Part shown: piece after piece, positions 23,901 through 38,868 of the stretch | How positions within the stretch are numbered: the stretch's first letter is position 1 | Layout: the number at the start of each line of letters is the position of its first letter | DNA from: Crotophaga sulcirostris | Taxonomy: Eukaryota > Chordata > Aves > Cuculiformes > Crotophagidae | Direction of reading: 5' to 3' | Length of the DNA stretch: 64,000 bases | Assembly (NCBI GenBank): GCA_013397455.1 | Contig: VYZB01000382.1 | Span: forward strand, 817,285-881,284 | The notes under the pieces: model-generated | Database searches by the model: none | Seen by the model: the letters and a program-made list of their open reading frames with translations, nothing else | What the model was told of the DNA's origin: nothing | Position numbers and translations under genes: made by a program

Positions 23901-25229
23901 CTGAAATAACTTCTTATTTACTTTTTTCTTAGTTTACCTCATAATCATGTAACATATGATCAAAATCCAGCCCACACAGACCATAAGAAAATCAAATATT
24001 TCCATTTTGTCAAATGAAGAACCAACAAGAAGACATTCTCAAAGCCTGGTTTCTGGAAAATGTTAAATGTTCCAGATTTTGTGCCAGTTTAATACACAGC
24101 TAAATGTCAAACCCCTTTGCAAAATAAAATTCTGTTCTTTGCAACAAAATCAAGTAACTGGATATTACAAAAACATAAGGCCTGGTTAGTAGAAGAACTG
24201 CATTGCTCTAAATGTTGAGCTTAATACTGATAAAGGAATTTGTTTTCAAAACTGGGTACTACTCATATTTGAAAATCCATCCTAAGCTGAATATCTGTAT
24301 TTTCCTTCTTCTTTTACTCAAATTGCTCCACCAGCAGCTTCTCAGGCACTTCTGATGTCATTAAGAGAAACATTCAACAGAGGATTGTTAAAGTAGCTCA
24401 TTTACCGTGTAATTAATTCTGATTTATTCATTTCCATGTAACAAGAAGCATAATAATGAAGAGATATACATACTGCACTAATGATAAACTTCTGCTACAA
24501 ATTTCCAGCTACTTCCCACATACAATTTTCTCTCACAGAGTAAATATTGATGTCAAATTGCAAACAGTTCTGCTGTTTACTGAGACAGATTCAAATTGGT
24601 CCTGAACTGTTAATCTATGCAAAATTTAATTACTAAAGAATTTGAAGCAGCTGTAATGAAGCACCTCCAAAATGTTACAGAGGCTCTCATCAAACCTTGT
24701 GTTTCTCCAGTACCACACAAATTAAATCCTTTTTTTTCAGATGCCTTTTCTCTACATGTAGATTTCACCTAGAGCTATTTGCCTTTGCTAATCCCATCAC
24801 TTAAGAGCAAGAAATAACTTAAAGTACTAAGTGTGCCAAAGGTGATTTCCTATATTTTATTGGATAGCAAAAATAGTGCCAGCAGGCATAGAAATATTCA
24901 TCTATGGGAGGTTAATGAAAACTCAGATAAGGTGAAAATAGTATTGATAAGGCAGAAGTAAATAGTCACTGACACTGAATTTTAAAGTTAAACCTACACT
25001 GTATGTTCTAAAAGAAAGAACAGATTAACTGCTGGGCATGTAAGCAAGCAATCAGACAGGAAGAGCTGCTTCTACCCTTGAGAAGGAGATGAATCAAACC
25101 TGGAATAAAAGGCAAGCATGAATAGAGGAGATTAACCAGGCTATTAAATAAACAGAAAATAACAAGAGGAGTGTTGACAAAAACAGTAGAAAGTATGTTC
25201 TGCAGTCATAGACTGCAAAACACTGATCA
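20921..25229. other. Unique noncoding DNA
   Basis: No exon or RNA gene is recognised. A minus-strand CTCF-like core lies at 22620-22633. A T-run meets an A-run at about 22412-22429 and a short A-run occurs at about 23437-23447. Open frames such as 22839-23168 (plus) and 23197-23469 (minus) are rich in Phe, Ser and Cys, as chance frames in T-rich DNA are, and match nothing known. Confidence 0.5.
22618..22635 (-). promoter_or_regulatory. Weak CTCF-like motif
   Basis: On the minus strand GCACTAGGGGGT matches 10 of the 12 positions of CCASYAGRKGGC. The mismatches are the first C and the final C. It could be a weak site or chance, and nothing around it adds support. Confidence 0.2.
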
Positions 25230-25490
25230 GGGAAAGGATTTGCTGATGACTGTTGACAGACACTTAAAACCAGCAACCTGATGTCTGGTAGCAGTTAGGA
25301 AAGTAAACAAAACAGGGGGGAAGCATAACAGAGGAACAGAGCACAAATCTCAGCAGAAAACCGTGTCCTGATACAAAGCGCTGTTGTGACCACACCTGGG
25401 GCACTGCATGCTGCTTTGAGCATCGTGTAACAGGAACTTGAGTGTAGGTACACAGGCAGCAAACAAAAACATGAGCTTAGGAGCAGGCCC
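25230..25490 (+). mobile_element. Highly diverged CR1-like RT C-terminal fragment
   Basis: Translating the plus strand with gaps gives a VRKVNKTGG-like block (about 25294-25320) and, at about 25370-25420, YKALL-stop-PHLGHCMLL. These correspond in order and spacing to the AKKAN...G and LYSALVRPHLEYC blocks of CR1 ORF2. The frame is broken by stops and the DNA match is weak, so this is an old copy, possibly of the same ancient group as the one at 59180. Limits are approximate, and chance similarity cannot be fully excluded. Confidence 0.5.
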
Positions 25491-28400
25491 TTACAACTCA
25501 CTCTGACACAGGAACACCAACAGTGAAGAAAAGCTGCCTTGCAAAAATCATTTAAGGAAAAGCACCAACTCAAACAGCTTTAAAATGGAGGGAAAGTTGA
25601 GGGAACATAAGTCAACTCATCAGAGATGACACAGTGCTATACCGACAAATCCTGCAACTACATTTCAACAGAGCTACAGCTATTATTGTGGTTGGGAGCA
25701 CAGCATAGTTTATTGAGAGCATTGTGGCGTCACCACGTGACTCCTGGATGTGGAGTTATACACCAGGCATGTGGAACCATGGAAGCACAGCATGTACCAT
25801 TGCTCAGAGGTGTAGTCTTCCGCTATCACAGAGCAGATCTGCCTTGCCAAGCCAGTTCAGATGCATTGTGTGTAATTTTCTGCTGTTTGAAGCCTTCACC
25901 TGCACCTCTAAAGGTCCATGTGCTCTCCCACACCCACATCCTGGAAGTTGCAGATTGGATATTGTCAAATTTATGCATGTAATATTGAAATAGAAAAGTA
26001 ATATTTCAGGAGGAGACTCTGCTTCCGTTCTGTTACATGCTAACCATATGTATATTAACATTGAGATTTAAATCAGGAGAATATTTTTGAAGGCAGTCAT
26101 CTAATGGCCCCACTTAGCACATGTGAGTTGTGTTGTAGAGCAACCTCAGAGAACACAAACTGAATTCCTTTCAGATAAAATTAAATCTTAAGACCAGTAT
26201 CTAACCTCCAACTGCTCGCAGACTTTTGTTGCTGGGGTCAGAGCCTTTACTGTAGGTGAAGTAAACCCCTCCAAAATGAGAATGGATGTTAGGTCCTAAG
26301 CACAGATCATTTTGCCCACCAGATTTGCTCCTGCTGGGCTACAGTAGCTGCTAATGTAGACATAGCCTATCTCTATTTCTTAAACATAGCCCCTCACAGC
26401 AATTGCTGAGCACACATTGGTATTTTGCCCAACAGTGTTTGTCTCCTGGAGTGGCACTAACTAACTAGACATCTAGACATAACATCAAGCTATGAATGAC
26501 ATATCCATCCCACTGGAAGGTGACATTATAAAAGAATGATCATTATCTTCATTATCTTCTGTCTTTCAAAATAAAAATACAAAAACGCCACATATGCACT
26601 GACAAATATATATATGTCTAAGTACTAGGCATACAGGTCAAAGGAAACTGATAAGCCACAGAGCTTCTTTCTTTCCCAGAGTATTATTCCTTTGTAAATA
26701 TGAACCACGCACATGGTTTGGCTATTTGCCAGTTCCACTTTGGTGTGAAAAGCATCCTTCATGGTTGAAAAGCTGTTTTCCTGAACCACAAATAACCATG
26801 GCCATGTGTGAGACATCTATTGAAGATCTGGCCCAAATAGAACCAGACATAAAAGGTGAACTAGCTAGGAGGGCTCTGTGTCACCCCTGAAGATACTCTG
26901 ATAGCTTTTTAATAGTCCCTCATAAACTGGCTGGGGAACCATCTGACACAAGCACAACCCCTTAGCTGGCAGCTACCGTCTGCCTACAGAATATGATTGC
27001 TCAAAGTCATACTTTATTTTGATGCAGATTCAAAACTTCTTGTGCTTAAGTGTTTCTTATCAGTGGACTTTTAGAGAGGTCCTATCCATTCGTCAGAACA
27101 GAGAAATGCCCCAGAGTGGACTATGTTCCTCCAAAGGAACTGTGAGAGCAGGTTATTCAAGAACTCATTTGCTGGTTATAAATACTCCAAAGTGTGGAGC
27201 GGGAGTATCAGCAGTGGAGAGCACATTAGAAGCTGATTGTGCAGCTGTGTGGATATACTTCCCTGGACTTGTGTGGCATAGGGCTTAGAAAGTATAAAGG
27301 GTAGGAAGTGAGGTGGAACTGGAATTTAGAATGATCAGGGTCTCTCTGCACTGAGAGCATGGCGAAGAAACAGCTGAGTACATAAAACCTCATAAAGAAA
27401 ACCAAAACAATGATATTCCCTATTGTGACTGTTTAGTCTTTCTGTAGAGACTCATGAGGTCTGGGCTATTATCTATTTTTCATATCAATTGACCTGAAAA
27501 TTTATGCTACCACCTGGAGAATGTGAAGATTTCTGTGTTACAGACTTAATACTGTCAGGAAAGAAAGAGGGGGGAGCAGCAAGGGAGGTACGTTACAAAA
27601 ATGTTTAAACATTATTCAGCAAATGCCACTCGTTTCTTTAGGGTTTTTTTTAAAGAGTACATAAACAAAAATATATATCTTAAATTGGAGAAGGTAAAAA
27701 TATGGTTTGAGATGTGAATTCATGTATATTATCTCAAATAATATTTGCTTTACATTTCTTTCTATTTCAAGACTTTTAGTACCTTAGGAAATTAAGGTAA
27801 TCTTGAGAGGTCTGCTGCTAATTTGTCTTTTTGTGTAATGAATTGGAAATACCAAATGCAAAAGGAAAAACAGAGGGCTATTTAAAACCTTTGTAATAGT
27901 CTTATTATTTTTATATTTATAAAGCATTCTTTCTGGAGTGAACTCCAAATAGGGAGATAGGTTTTTAAATCACGATATTTAAGCATCAAAATAAATACAC
28001 TTCACATTTGTTTTTTTCATCTTTAAGCATTAAATTCTAACACTTTAAAACTTCTCTGGAAACCTGATAGCTAGAAACCCTGTTGTAATTGCAATTGCTG
28101 CAATATTAAAAAAAAATGTATTATTAGACTCGCAATAAAGTCACAAAGATTAGCACCTCTGTAAGACAGAGAAGCAGAGCCCCATGTCACAGCAGTCTCA
28201 GGGTGAGAGGGGAAGACCTTGCCTCTGTAAGAGACACTCCTGGTCCCAGGGTCGCTTGCAGTGGTCACTGGCCCATAAAGCAACATTTTGATCTCGATAT
28301 GCAGGATACCAAGGGAGTCATCATTATCCAGTGATGTGTGGCACAAGTGGTCCATGCTCACATTGCTTAGTGCAGGATTCCTCTGTTGCTCACTGGCTAA

Positions 28401-31400
28401 GTCCTTGCTACATATTACTTAGCCCTTGGATTCCTCTGGGCTCATGTGGCCCTACATGGGGGAGGAGGTCTCATTTCAGTGCATCTGAAATAACATGAGG
28501 TTCAGGCTGCAGCCCATCAACGTGGTGCTTGTATGACATAAAACTGAAGATGTGTGCCATATGACCTAAAGTATGAGGCTGTTTAGGGAACACAGCCTGC
28601 TGGCATAGAGACGAGAAATGTGTGAGATGGAGGAAACTAATCCTGATGCAGTCTTGTCTGTGCTGCTGACTGGGATGGATTCTTAAGGTGAACTATACCT
28701 TGAATTATACTGGGGATTTTCCTCAGGGATGACTCACTGGAGCATCCCAAGAAATGGATGCCTGTAAACACAAGCAATTCTAACTAGGCTACAATAACAT
28801 CAATCCTAAAGTAAGACATTACAACACAGCAATAATGATTTTGTATTTCTCTGTTTGATATTAATGAAAGACTGAGATGAACTTCCAGCCAAGGAAAATT
28901 GTAGGATTTTGAAAATGTGCATTTTCACATGTTGGCCTTCATGATGTCTGAAACTGAAGAAAGGGGTGTAGACAAACTCACCTCCAGAATCAAGTTTAAA
29001 CCAAAATTAATTCAGCCTTTGTTGGTGGAATTTATAAGAGCTGCTTGAAGATCATGGCCAGGAGTCAGAGATGCACATTTGATTTTCTATGGTCAGGTTG
29101 TTTAAATCCTCCTACGCACATACATATCAGTGAAAAACAGTTTGATTATTAGAGTTCATGGTAGCACCGTGTAAAACTTGCTAAAGTCACTTGAAGAGGT
29201 GTATTTCAGTGCTTCTGGAAGTCAGGAAATATATTTAAAGGCCCGGCATTTGGAGCTATTAACTGAGTCAGATTTTATTCTTGCAGACCAAACTTTAAAC
29301 CATTCATTATATTACCCTGCTAAAAGCAGGTACTGTACAGCTTTGAAAAACTGATTCAAGATACCAACAAAGTTGAAGAATCTCAACTGAAGTTCTCATC
29401 ACCTACAATTCAGTTTCCTTTCTGACTATCGATCTACAGGCAGGTTTAAAAGCTCAGTTTTCTCTCTGTATAGGTTTTAATTGGGCACAAATTATTCAGA
29501 AGTTATACCATTATTAATGGACACCCATGGAGTAAGAGAGAACCATTTTGAAACCCAAAGTGATGTCTTCCTTGGATTTCTTTCTCCCTCACAACTGTGC
29601 CTGCTTCCTACCCTGTCTATTCCTGTTAAACTCCATTCTCTCTTTCTTCACAGCACTTAGGCATATTTTCTCCCTTTTGTCGTGCCTGTTTCACCTTGCC
29701 TTTGCTTCAGCTCCAACTCTTATGCCCAGATTAAAGTGTGAGAGAGTAGTGGCAAAGTGCAATAATTGAACAAGAGGCTTTAGATTATGAAGCTCTCCAC
29801 TGATAAAATCAAACCGTGCATGTTAAACAGCTGATCCTCCTTATCTAAGTAAATTTGCGAGCTAGGAGAAAAAGTTCTTATTTGTTTGCAGACATAGAGT
29901 GCTCTGGAATACTGACAGGTACAGTATCGAAACAATCCTGATGCCTGAATAACATTAAGGCTTTTAATCTTAAATCTGGAGAGGCAAAGCTGTTTTGCTC
30001 AGACTGCTCATCCAGCTGCAAACACTGTAAACACTGCATCTGTCACCTTCCTGCTAGTCCTACAGTCAAAGCTTTATAAAGTGTAATTTTTAGGATCATG
30101 ATTTTGATCACACATCTGATTCATAACCTGTTATGTTCTGGAAATTTGTAGCTAGATGTCCCCAGATGATTCAAAGGGCAAGACAGAAAATGTTCTTGCT
30201 GCTCTTCACAAAATAAGAGGGTTTTTACAGCAAAATGTAACTCTATTGTTTACCATTTTCCCTATATCCTGTTTCCTCATGCAAAGTAATGACACAGGAC
30301 AGTATTATCTTGATATTCTGCAACATAGTGGAATACAGACAGTTTAGAGCAGAGCTCCAATATACACAACTGCATATCAAGTCTGATTATTTATTGATTG
30401 ATTTTCTTTAACTATACTATTACAAAATATTGCAGTAGAAGGGTTACCAGTAAAGTATATGTGCAACCAGGCCCCCATGTTGCCTATGCTAAGGTCTCTG
30501 CCAGCATACGCCAGAGGCATTATTTCTTATTTCCATTTATAAAAAGTGAGAAGAAAAGAAAAACTGCATCATCTAGAGACTATGCATATTGTAGTCTGCT
30601 CAGAATATGAAAACGAATTCCCAAGAGTTCTTATTGGAAATTATTAATGTGATTAATATGTTCCTGTATCTGCTATTTGTTTAACTGAGCATTGCCTTTG
30701 CATTTTGCACTGGCTGTTCACTTCATACATAGATGTTCATTGTTCTGACTCCAGGCTTTGTTCTCTTCTTTCACACATTGAGAAAGTTTTCCACAAACTG
30801 AGTGTTTATGTGTTGAGTGCAGTACTCCATGGACTTTAGGGTCTAATCGAGTGTGAGAAGGGGCCTGTGGTTTTTCATCTTGTTTTCAGCTGTACAAACA
30901 TCATGTACTTTTCCCTTCCTTTTAAAAGCCAGACTACAGCCCGCTAAAACACCAGCGCACAGCTATGTAGCTGCTGAGACTTTACAAGTCAAACTGGGAG
31001 GACCTGATGCCATTCACCTTAACACCAAACATACTGACAGTGTTTATTTTCTCTGCTCCAGCCTCAGCTCTCAAATAAACATATCAGTGGCTGATTTTCA
31101 GTGCTTCTATGAAGAAAAGCCTAAAAGAGTATCTATCTCGTTGTCAATAACAAGTATAACCTGCTCTCAGAATAAAAGTGCTGGTGGTAGGGGAATAAAG
31201 AAGGGTATAAACGAAGGAAAAGATGAATTTCTCTTTTGTAAGCCTTTTTAAAAGGTATTTATTTCAAGACACTTTTTGATACAAGCAAGATCCTTGTTTT
31301 GCTTTTACACTTTACACTTTGTGAAGTCTCAAAGGGACCTGAACTAGGTTGGTTGGTACTTTGTATATTTTTTAGCATGTGCACCTTGCCTCTGGGGAAA

Positions 31401-34400
31401 GCCATTCATTAAATTGCTATTTTTGGATTGTTGACATACAGATTTACTTTTTTCTTCATCAGGAAAATCCTGTAGCTGTCTAGGAAAAAAAACCAAGATC
31501 TCCTAGATGTGTTTGAGCCTTTAAATTAGCCGGGGAAAATGACTACTGAAGTCAGCATAGATGTGGCAACGTAAAATTCTAGCTAGAAAAAGGAAAATCC
31601 AATCACAAGTCTGTACTCTTGGTGCAAAGACATGGCCAAAATTCATTTGTCATTGCTTTACAACAAAAGCAGCACGCAATTTAAAGCCTTTTTAAGTGGA
31701 AATTTTACATAGATATTCACAAAGAGCATAGTGAATGCAAAGGAGTTCACATTGTTAATCACTTAGGAATGAGCATCCTTTCTAATGAATACTAATTTTA
31801 ATACTTGCACACATTACTTCATGGCTCCAGATTACTTCAGCAGTGTCTTTCTATCCTTTTGAACATGCCCATATAGCTACAATGAGTGACTAATATGAAC
31901 TAAGTACACATGCTTTTTGACTGATTAGGGCATGGTTAAATAATGCATGTATAGATTGCATATGACAAAGTAGAAAAAGAAGCATCTGAAGTTTGCTGTT
32001 TAATCATACTTTCTATATTCATGGTTCTTTTTTACATATTTTCTTGGGACTGTGATGTGGAAGCTGTTCAGAGTGCTGAGTGACTATCACCACCACCTCT
32101 TCTGTCTCTATAAATATTTTCCCAAATCTCACTAGACATATGTTAGAGTTCTGTAAGCCCTTTTGAAATCATTTTTTTCAAAAAGGACTTAATTTACTTA
32201 AAAACTCAGACCTCAGTGTTATTACTATGCGATTGTATTAGCTAGAGAAAACCTATTGAAGCAGTAGGATCTCACCATACGAGACATCTACGCTAAGATG
32301 ATATTTGTTATCCTTGTAGGGTTAAGGATTTGGAAAATGGTGCTACCAGCCACAGCAACAGATTTCATAGCGATATGCCACCTTATAAAGCCAGAGTTAA
32401 AGTAACTCAGAGATTCTGGTTCCACAGTCCAGAAATTTTAAAAATAACTGCAGCAAGGAACAAAATAACCATCTCTTAGGTCAAGTCACTTCTCTGGGTC
32501 ATATATGATGCATTTACCATATATGCAGATGCAGTACTGAATGGTTTTTTTATCCTTGCTTGTGGTGTTTTGTTTGGCAGATTCCTGAACTCACTATTTT
32601 CGAAAAGTGTGCTTTTAGGATTGGATTTGCATCAGAAACTTCTCAAACACCTCAGGAAGCCTGCTCTTCCTATGCAGTGAGCACAGCGTGAGAATAGATG
32701 ACCAGACAATAGGGGAAACTAAATGAAAGTGTGGAAATCATAGGCGATCTTAGCTCAGGTTAACTGGACATGTTCACAACTAAGCTCAATATGTTTGGAA
32801 CAAAGTGTCAAAGTGGAAGATACTGTTTGTTTGGCATATCAAACAATTGATGGGACATGACGGGTTTGTGAGGAATACAAAGCTGAACAAGGGAAGCTAA
32901 ACTAGAAAAAAGGCATAGAGTCATTTAAAAGTGGTCACAGGATGTCATGTTCTTCTTCATGCATTTATTTTAAAAAACTACATAAAAGCATAAACATGTA
33001 TATTATAATTAATTCCCATCTCTATTCCTTCTTCCACAATCTCAGTTTCTATTTTTAATGCCTTTCTCTTTCTTTTTTCATTTTCAAAAATAGGAAAACT
33101 AATAATAATTGTATTCAAACCAAAATCTTTCAAACCCTATGAGTATTGGCAAGTTTGTAATTAGTCTCAGCTCTCCTGTTGTGACTTTTATTAAACTCAA
33201 TTTATATCTGTCAGATCCTGGCAGTCTATAAGAATTCCTAGGGGAGATAACTGAAGCAGCTTTCTCCCATAATCGTTAATTGCACATCATTAATTTGATA
33301 AGGCATCACAGGCATTTGATACCCCTAGAACCTGGCACTTTCAATTCAGGATTTATGTAACTGGCAAGAGCTATCTTAGAGCAAACACATTCTTTTAGAC
33401 CCCAGGTGCACACGTACAGTCCCACTGAGCTATAGCTTAGTTTGAGGATTTACTGTCTTACCAGGTACATGCTTTTTCCTTCAAAGTTAATTTGGGATTT
33501 TGAGTGTCCTTTTTATTCTTGAAAATCTCCACTCACCAGCAACTTCCCACTGCTTTCCCCAAGGCCACTCAGAAAACAACTTTACTGGTTTTCTACCCAC
33601 TAGTTCTACAGTTTCTCACTGTAGAAATAATTAATTTTCAACTCCTCTGATGCCAATGTGAACTGGTCTTTAGCTGAAAGATTTTTTAACCTGACTGCAA
33701 ATGAAGGGACTGATCCTACCCAGGGCAATATAACTTCTCTTAAGTGAATCTCCTTTGCTTGAAAATCTTGTCGTGAGGCACCTATCTCCAATGATAGACA
33801 TATACTCTTTTTGAAGAAACGGCTCAAACCCTCGGTCTGGAGTGAGTGGAGGCCTAGTGAGGAGGCCTGCAAGCTGGGAGTTGTTCTGCTGGCATCATCA
33901 CCTTTCCTAGGGACTTCTGCAGCAGGCCTCACACCGCTCCTGTGTGAGCAATGAAATCCCACTGCTTCCACAACTCGAGGACATATGTGACTACAGGACT
34001 GAGGCACAGTTGGCTTTACTGGGCATATATGCAGCACTCTGCTAGGATAAGACCCAAAGGACATTCGGCAGCTTTCATCCTTCTTGTGTTGCACTCAATT
34101 GCCTTTTTTTGATCTTTCACTGATGGCTCCCTCCCTGTGCCTGAAGCTGGACTCCACCATGCAGCACAGCACCATTGTGCTGGCAGCCTTCCATCCTTGT
34201 CCCGCAGATGATCTCTATCTCACCAGAAACGTGTCCATATTCCATTTTTTTTTCCTGAAGCCCAGGAACTTGCAACAGCACAGATTTTAGAAATTCAGTC
34301 ACTATTGCTAATGACATTAAGGATTAACCTGATTTTCTGTTTCCATTACCTGATATCAGAGATTTTAAATCGTTCATTACGAAAAAAAAGAAGAAAAATA

Positions 34401-36264
34401 AAAGCCTTTTAGTATAAGATTTGGCATGTAGGGACTCAAATAGAAGAAATTTATTTTTAATTGGTGTAACACTGGGAACGGTTTCACTGTAGGTAAAAAA
34501 AAAGCTTATTGTTTTCATGTATCTTTTTCTACTCCTGCAGTTAATAGACACATTTGTTTAATAAAGGACAAGACTACAACATGTTCTAATTGTTTGAAAG
34601 GAAACCTAGTATCTAATGTATGCTGGAGCAGTAAAACCAGCTATTGTCTACATGTACCTGCCATTCTTCTGCAGAAGTATTTAACATTCATTTACTTTTA
34701 AGGATTGATAGTAGAACTTGCTAATGGACATGTTGGCAGATTCTATCTACACAGTTTCTGGCCAAGCTTTTTTTTTACATCTTGGCTTTAAATATAATGG
34801 ATTATAATTCTTATACTTTGAAAAGCTGATTCTTATTCTTGTTTGGTGGGTTTGCTAAAAGCTAATGGGCTTTTATAAGTACTGCAAAATCTTTTGCTGT
34901 AGAAAGTGGCAATAGAAGAACTTAATCTGGAGAGTGTAGATCCAGTATTACTTTACTGTATTCAGCAGAAGAGTCAGAGTTGAGAGCAGTAGATATTATT
35001 ATGTTTAAATTTTGAGAGGACACTAAACTAATTGCTGATTTGGTAGACCCCCTAAGCTGATATTTTTTTTTTAACATAAGTAGTCCAGGTCATTATTATG
35101 AACAATGTGTTATATTGCAGAGCTATAACACCATATAACTATAGAAATATTTTTTATTTCATGCAAGACTACTGGAAACAGCAAGAAGTGAACTACATCA
35201 TGTAACAACAATAAATGAGGTTACAACAGACTTATCCCATGTTGAGACTTGTCTGAAAAACATAGTTTCTCCCATAAAGAGCCCCAGAGACTGAGTTGCA
35301 ACTTCAGATAATTCTGTAGCATATAATGTCTCTCCATCTCTGGTTCCCACAGTCCTAAAGGTATATTTTTAAGATGCAAACTGCCTAGGTTTTCCCTTTT
35401 ATTCTTCTGTCCAGTAAAGGGTCAAACATATCATTAGCACTAAAATGAATACTTGTAATTACAATTGACAGTGGGGAAAACACTATGCAGTGGGATAAAC
35501 AGATGCATTTTCATCTCTTGTCATACAGGGGATATTCAATTGTTTTTTGTAACTTATGACATCAAAGGAAGCCTATAAGTCTAAGAAAGTTGCTTCATAT
35601 TTCTAGATTACAATCCTCTTTGCTCTTTTGTGATTTCAAAGAGCTCCCAAGAGAAGTTCACAGGAAAACACGACTGTTTTTTAAAGCTTTTTACTGGGGT
35701 ATTTCACCTATCTCATTTCTCATCATCTGGATGTAGGAGTTTCACTGTGCATCCAAAATTTAAATCTTCTGCGTTCTTCTCAAGCAAGTAGATTTCAAGA
35801 GAATAATTCAAGTCAGTGATTATTATACGAGACCTGATACTTGCCTGATACTTTCGGTTGTCAGATACTTGTCAGTGTTTCTCAAGAGGTCTCACCACCT
35901 TCCTTCTTGATACTTTTCAGAGATTAAATTTAAATTGAAGATATCTTCAATTCAGCAGACAAAAGTTCAGCCCAGTCTGGCCTGCAGTGTCTCCAAAAAG
36001 ACAAAAATTATAATTTTCTTGTTTTGATTTGGAATATTCATGGAAAAAAAAAGCACACCTACTCCATTTTCAGCTACTTTCAAACTGTACATATATCCAA
36101 CAAATTGTTTTCACTCTAAGGATAATGACCATCTGTTGCCAGCTAGCGTAGTGACATGCTTTGTAATGTAAATGGCAGAAATCTTTGTAGTCGCTCAAGG
36201 TCATGTTATAGTTTCAGTTCTGTTTTTTTCTTAAAAAAAATATCCCAACCACCACAAACATAGG
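25491..36264. other. Unique AT-rich noncoding DNA
   Basis: Nearly 11 kb holds no recognisable exon, RNA gene or mobile element. A CACGTG E-box followed by AC lies at 25734-25739 in a slightly GC-richer stretch (25690-25960). Open frames of 132 codons (30853-31251, plus) and 162 codons (33606-34094, minus) have no recognised domain, and the latter lies in another mildly GC-richer stretch. A short duplicated 'cctgatacttg' occurs at 35833-35854. Confidence 0.5.
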
Positions 36265-36314
36265 AAATAAAATAAAATAAAATAAAATAAAATAAAATAA
36301 AATAAAATAAAATT
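36265..36314. repeat. (AAATA)n microsatellite
   Basis: Ten perfect pentanucleotide units form a pure tract of about 50 bases. It is likely length-polymorphic. No poly-A-tailed element or CR1 end lies next to it, so it seems to be an independent simple repeat. Confidence 0.97.
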
Positions 36315-38868
36315 ACAAAAAAACCCACTGTGAAGCAGAAACCTATGTTAAAAGAGTTTTATTTTAGCTGGAAAAATCGAATACTTGAAAGTCAGGAAAT
36401 GGTAGATCACAGTTGCCTGTGGTATATCAATACATGATCACAGACTGCTTCTTCATGGGATCCCTCCACATTCACTGGAAGAGACTGACACAGAGTAGAG
36501 CAGAGTCAGAGCTTCTTGCATGATTATATTGAGAAACTTGATTTTACAGGCAAAATATCATCCATACCTGGATGGTTCTTTGTTACATGGTCAACATACA
36601 GAAGGTAAAAACCAAACCCATTGTTCAAGAACATACAGCTGCTTACTTGTGCTGCAGGACAGAATGTGAGCTGAACGTGCAGGTTAAATGCCAAGGTATT
36701 ATCCCATTCAAGATTTGTATCTGACCACCCTGTGACAACAGAGGAATGGAAATGGTGTTTCAGATGAGCATCCAGGAAGTAGGGTCAAAAGAGATGAATA
36801 AAAATAAGGCTACATGTGTGCTGCAGATGTTACTGGAGTCCTGGGTTCCTGATCCCCTTGTTTGTTTGCTTTTAAAATATCTATGACTTTTGTAGTCCAT
36901 GATTTTTCAGATCTGTGTATCCATGACTTTGCAGGATGTGCAAGGACATGAGCAAGGTGAGGGTGGTGGAGATATGTGTAACAGTTGACAAGTTTCACCA
37001 AACCCAGTGAAATCCTAAGATTGCATTTTGCTTTAACAAAGAAAGCCCACCAAGTATGGGGATGAAACAGCTTTAAAAATGACAGAGATTTCTTGTTCCC
37101 AGTATAACTTCTTTAAGAAAGTTAACTTTGGAAAACCTTACCCCTTAGGAGCTGAATAGCAGCAGTAGAATTCTGCAGGTAGGGAGATGTGTATTTTAAC
37201 TGTAGTTTCTGTAAATTTGGACATTTTGAGAGAGTTTTTACTTACATGTGTTGAAAAGAAATTAAAAGAGAGCATTAAAAATTGGGGCTTTCATCTAGAA
37301 AAAAAATATGCTTTTGGGTAAGAGCATGAACACAGCCATTTCAAAACACACTTTTTAGTATGCTACTTCTAACCATGGCTAACAACAGAGAAATAAGGAG
37401 AGAATGCAAGGAATATGATTATAAATATGAAGCACTACTTCCCAACCGTGTCACTCAAATTTAGCATATTGGTAAGTAATACGCGTCCATATCCTTGTGT
37501 TTAAAAGTATAAAGTAAAACATTGCTGGCCAAGCTAAAATGAAAAAACACCTTAGAAGGCTCTATTCCTTTCATTTACACTCATTTTAAAGTCTGAAATC
37601 CTGATAGATTATATTATTTACCTTGAAATATTTTTCCATTATTTTTTATCAACATCTGCAAGAAGTTGTCCTTGATGGTAAACTTAAATCTTTTAGCATC
37701 ATTAATTTATTTTTCTTAGTGATGGCATGTAGAACGCATATATTTGATGTTGTGTTGTGGAATAGTATAGCTTTTCCTTAAACTTGAGCTAATTAAGAAC
37801 AGCTAAGCAATGAGTTTGTTAGAAATTATTTCTCAGAACAATTCCGGATTTGCTTTTATTTATATATTTCCTGTTGTTCTCAAGGTAGGTAACAATGTTC
37901 TTATTCAATTTAATCTCTCAGAAGTATCCACCATTGAGAGTTTTCAGACTAAAAGATCAGATATGGTCTGGAAACCTTGAAAAGTTGCCTCTGAAAATGA
38001 TGCACAAGTCACATGATTACCTTCTGCAAATATTAAATTTAGCCTATAAACCTATAAAACAAAACCTCCATGTTTCTCCCGCATGGCTTCCAAAAGCTAA
38101 ATTCTTTCATTTCCATCAGAGAATACCAGTGTCCATAAGTCTTCAGCATGAGATGCCTTGAGGGTCAGCTAACTGCTCATGTATCTATCAAATGCCTTTT
38201 AGATGCTATGCATCAGTATCTGATAAAATTTGTGCAAGTCACACATCACTATACATGACTACTTCAGCTTTTATCAGCTTCTGTGTACATGCAGCAAACT
38301 AGTATTAACTTATAAGTATAGTCATTATAAATGCAAATACAGTGGCTTTGTCCTCCAATATGCAGTCACTAGCCAGAAATGAAAATTCTCTACCGTTGTA
38401 TCTTGCCAAGGAATAAGGGAATTGATATACAAATCTAATGTCTTGTCAGATTTGATGCTTAAAATAGATATTAGATGTGTCAAAGCACAAATTCCCCCCC
38501 AAAAGAATAAAGTAATGATAAGAAACTACTGTCACAGTAATGATTATTAATAAACATACGTACTTTCTATCTGATTTAAAGCACTGCAAGGCAAATACAG
38601 GGCCCACATTGTTAATGCATATGATATGTAGAGCTGTTTTGGGCATCATGCTTAATGCTGCTGGCTTTGATGTCACTAGTTTTGCAGTGCTATCACACTG
38701 CAGGGCAGCCATTCTTGATTTGCATTGACCTTATCTGAAATCAGAAAGAGGACCTCTTAGAAAAGATGGTCATCCTCTGTGAGCAGGCTCACCCTACCTG
38801 GTACATGCCCATGCCTGACTGTACTTTGGCCAGTAAAAGACAAAATAAAACATTATAAATTGCTTGTT

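Noticed and set aside
25734..25739. CACGTG E-box as a distinct regulatory feature
   Set aside because: CACGTG also occurs at 1497 and 54696. Isolated six-base motifs are expected by chance and nothing around them adds support.
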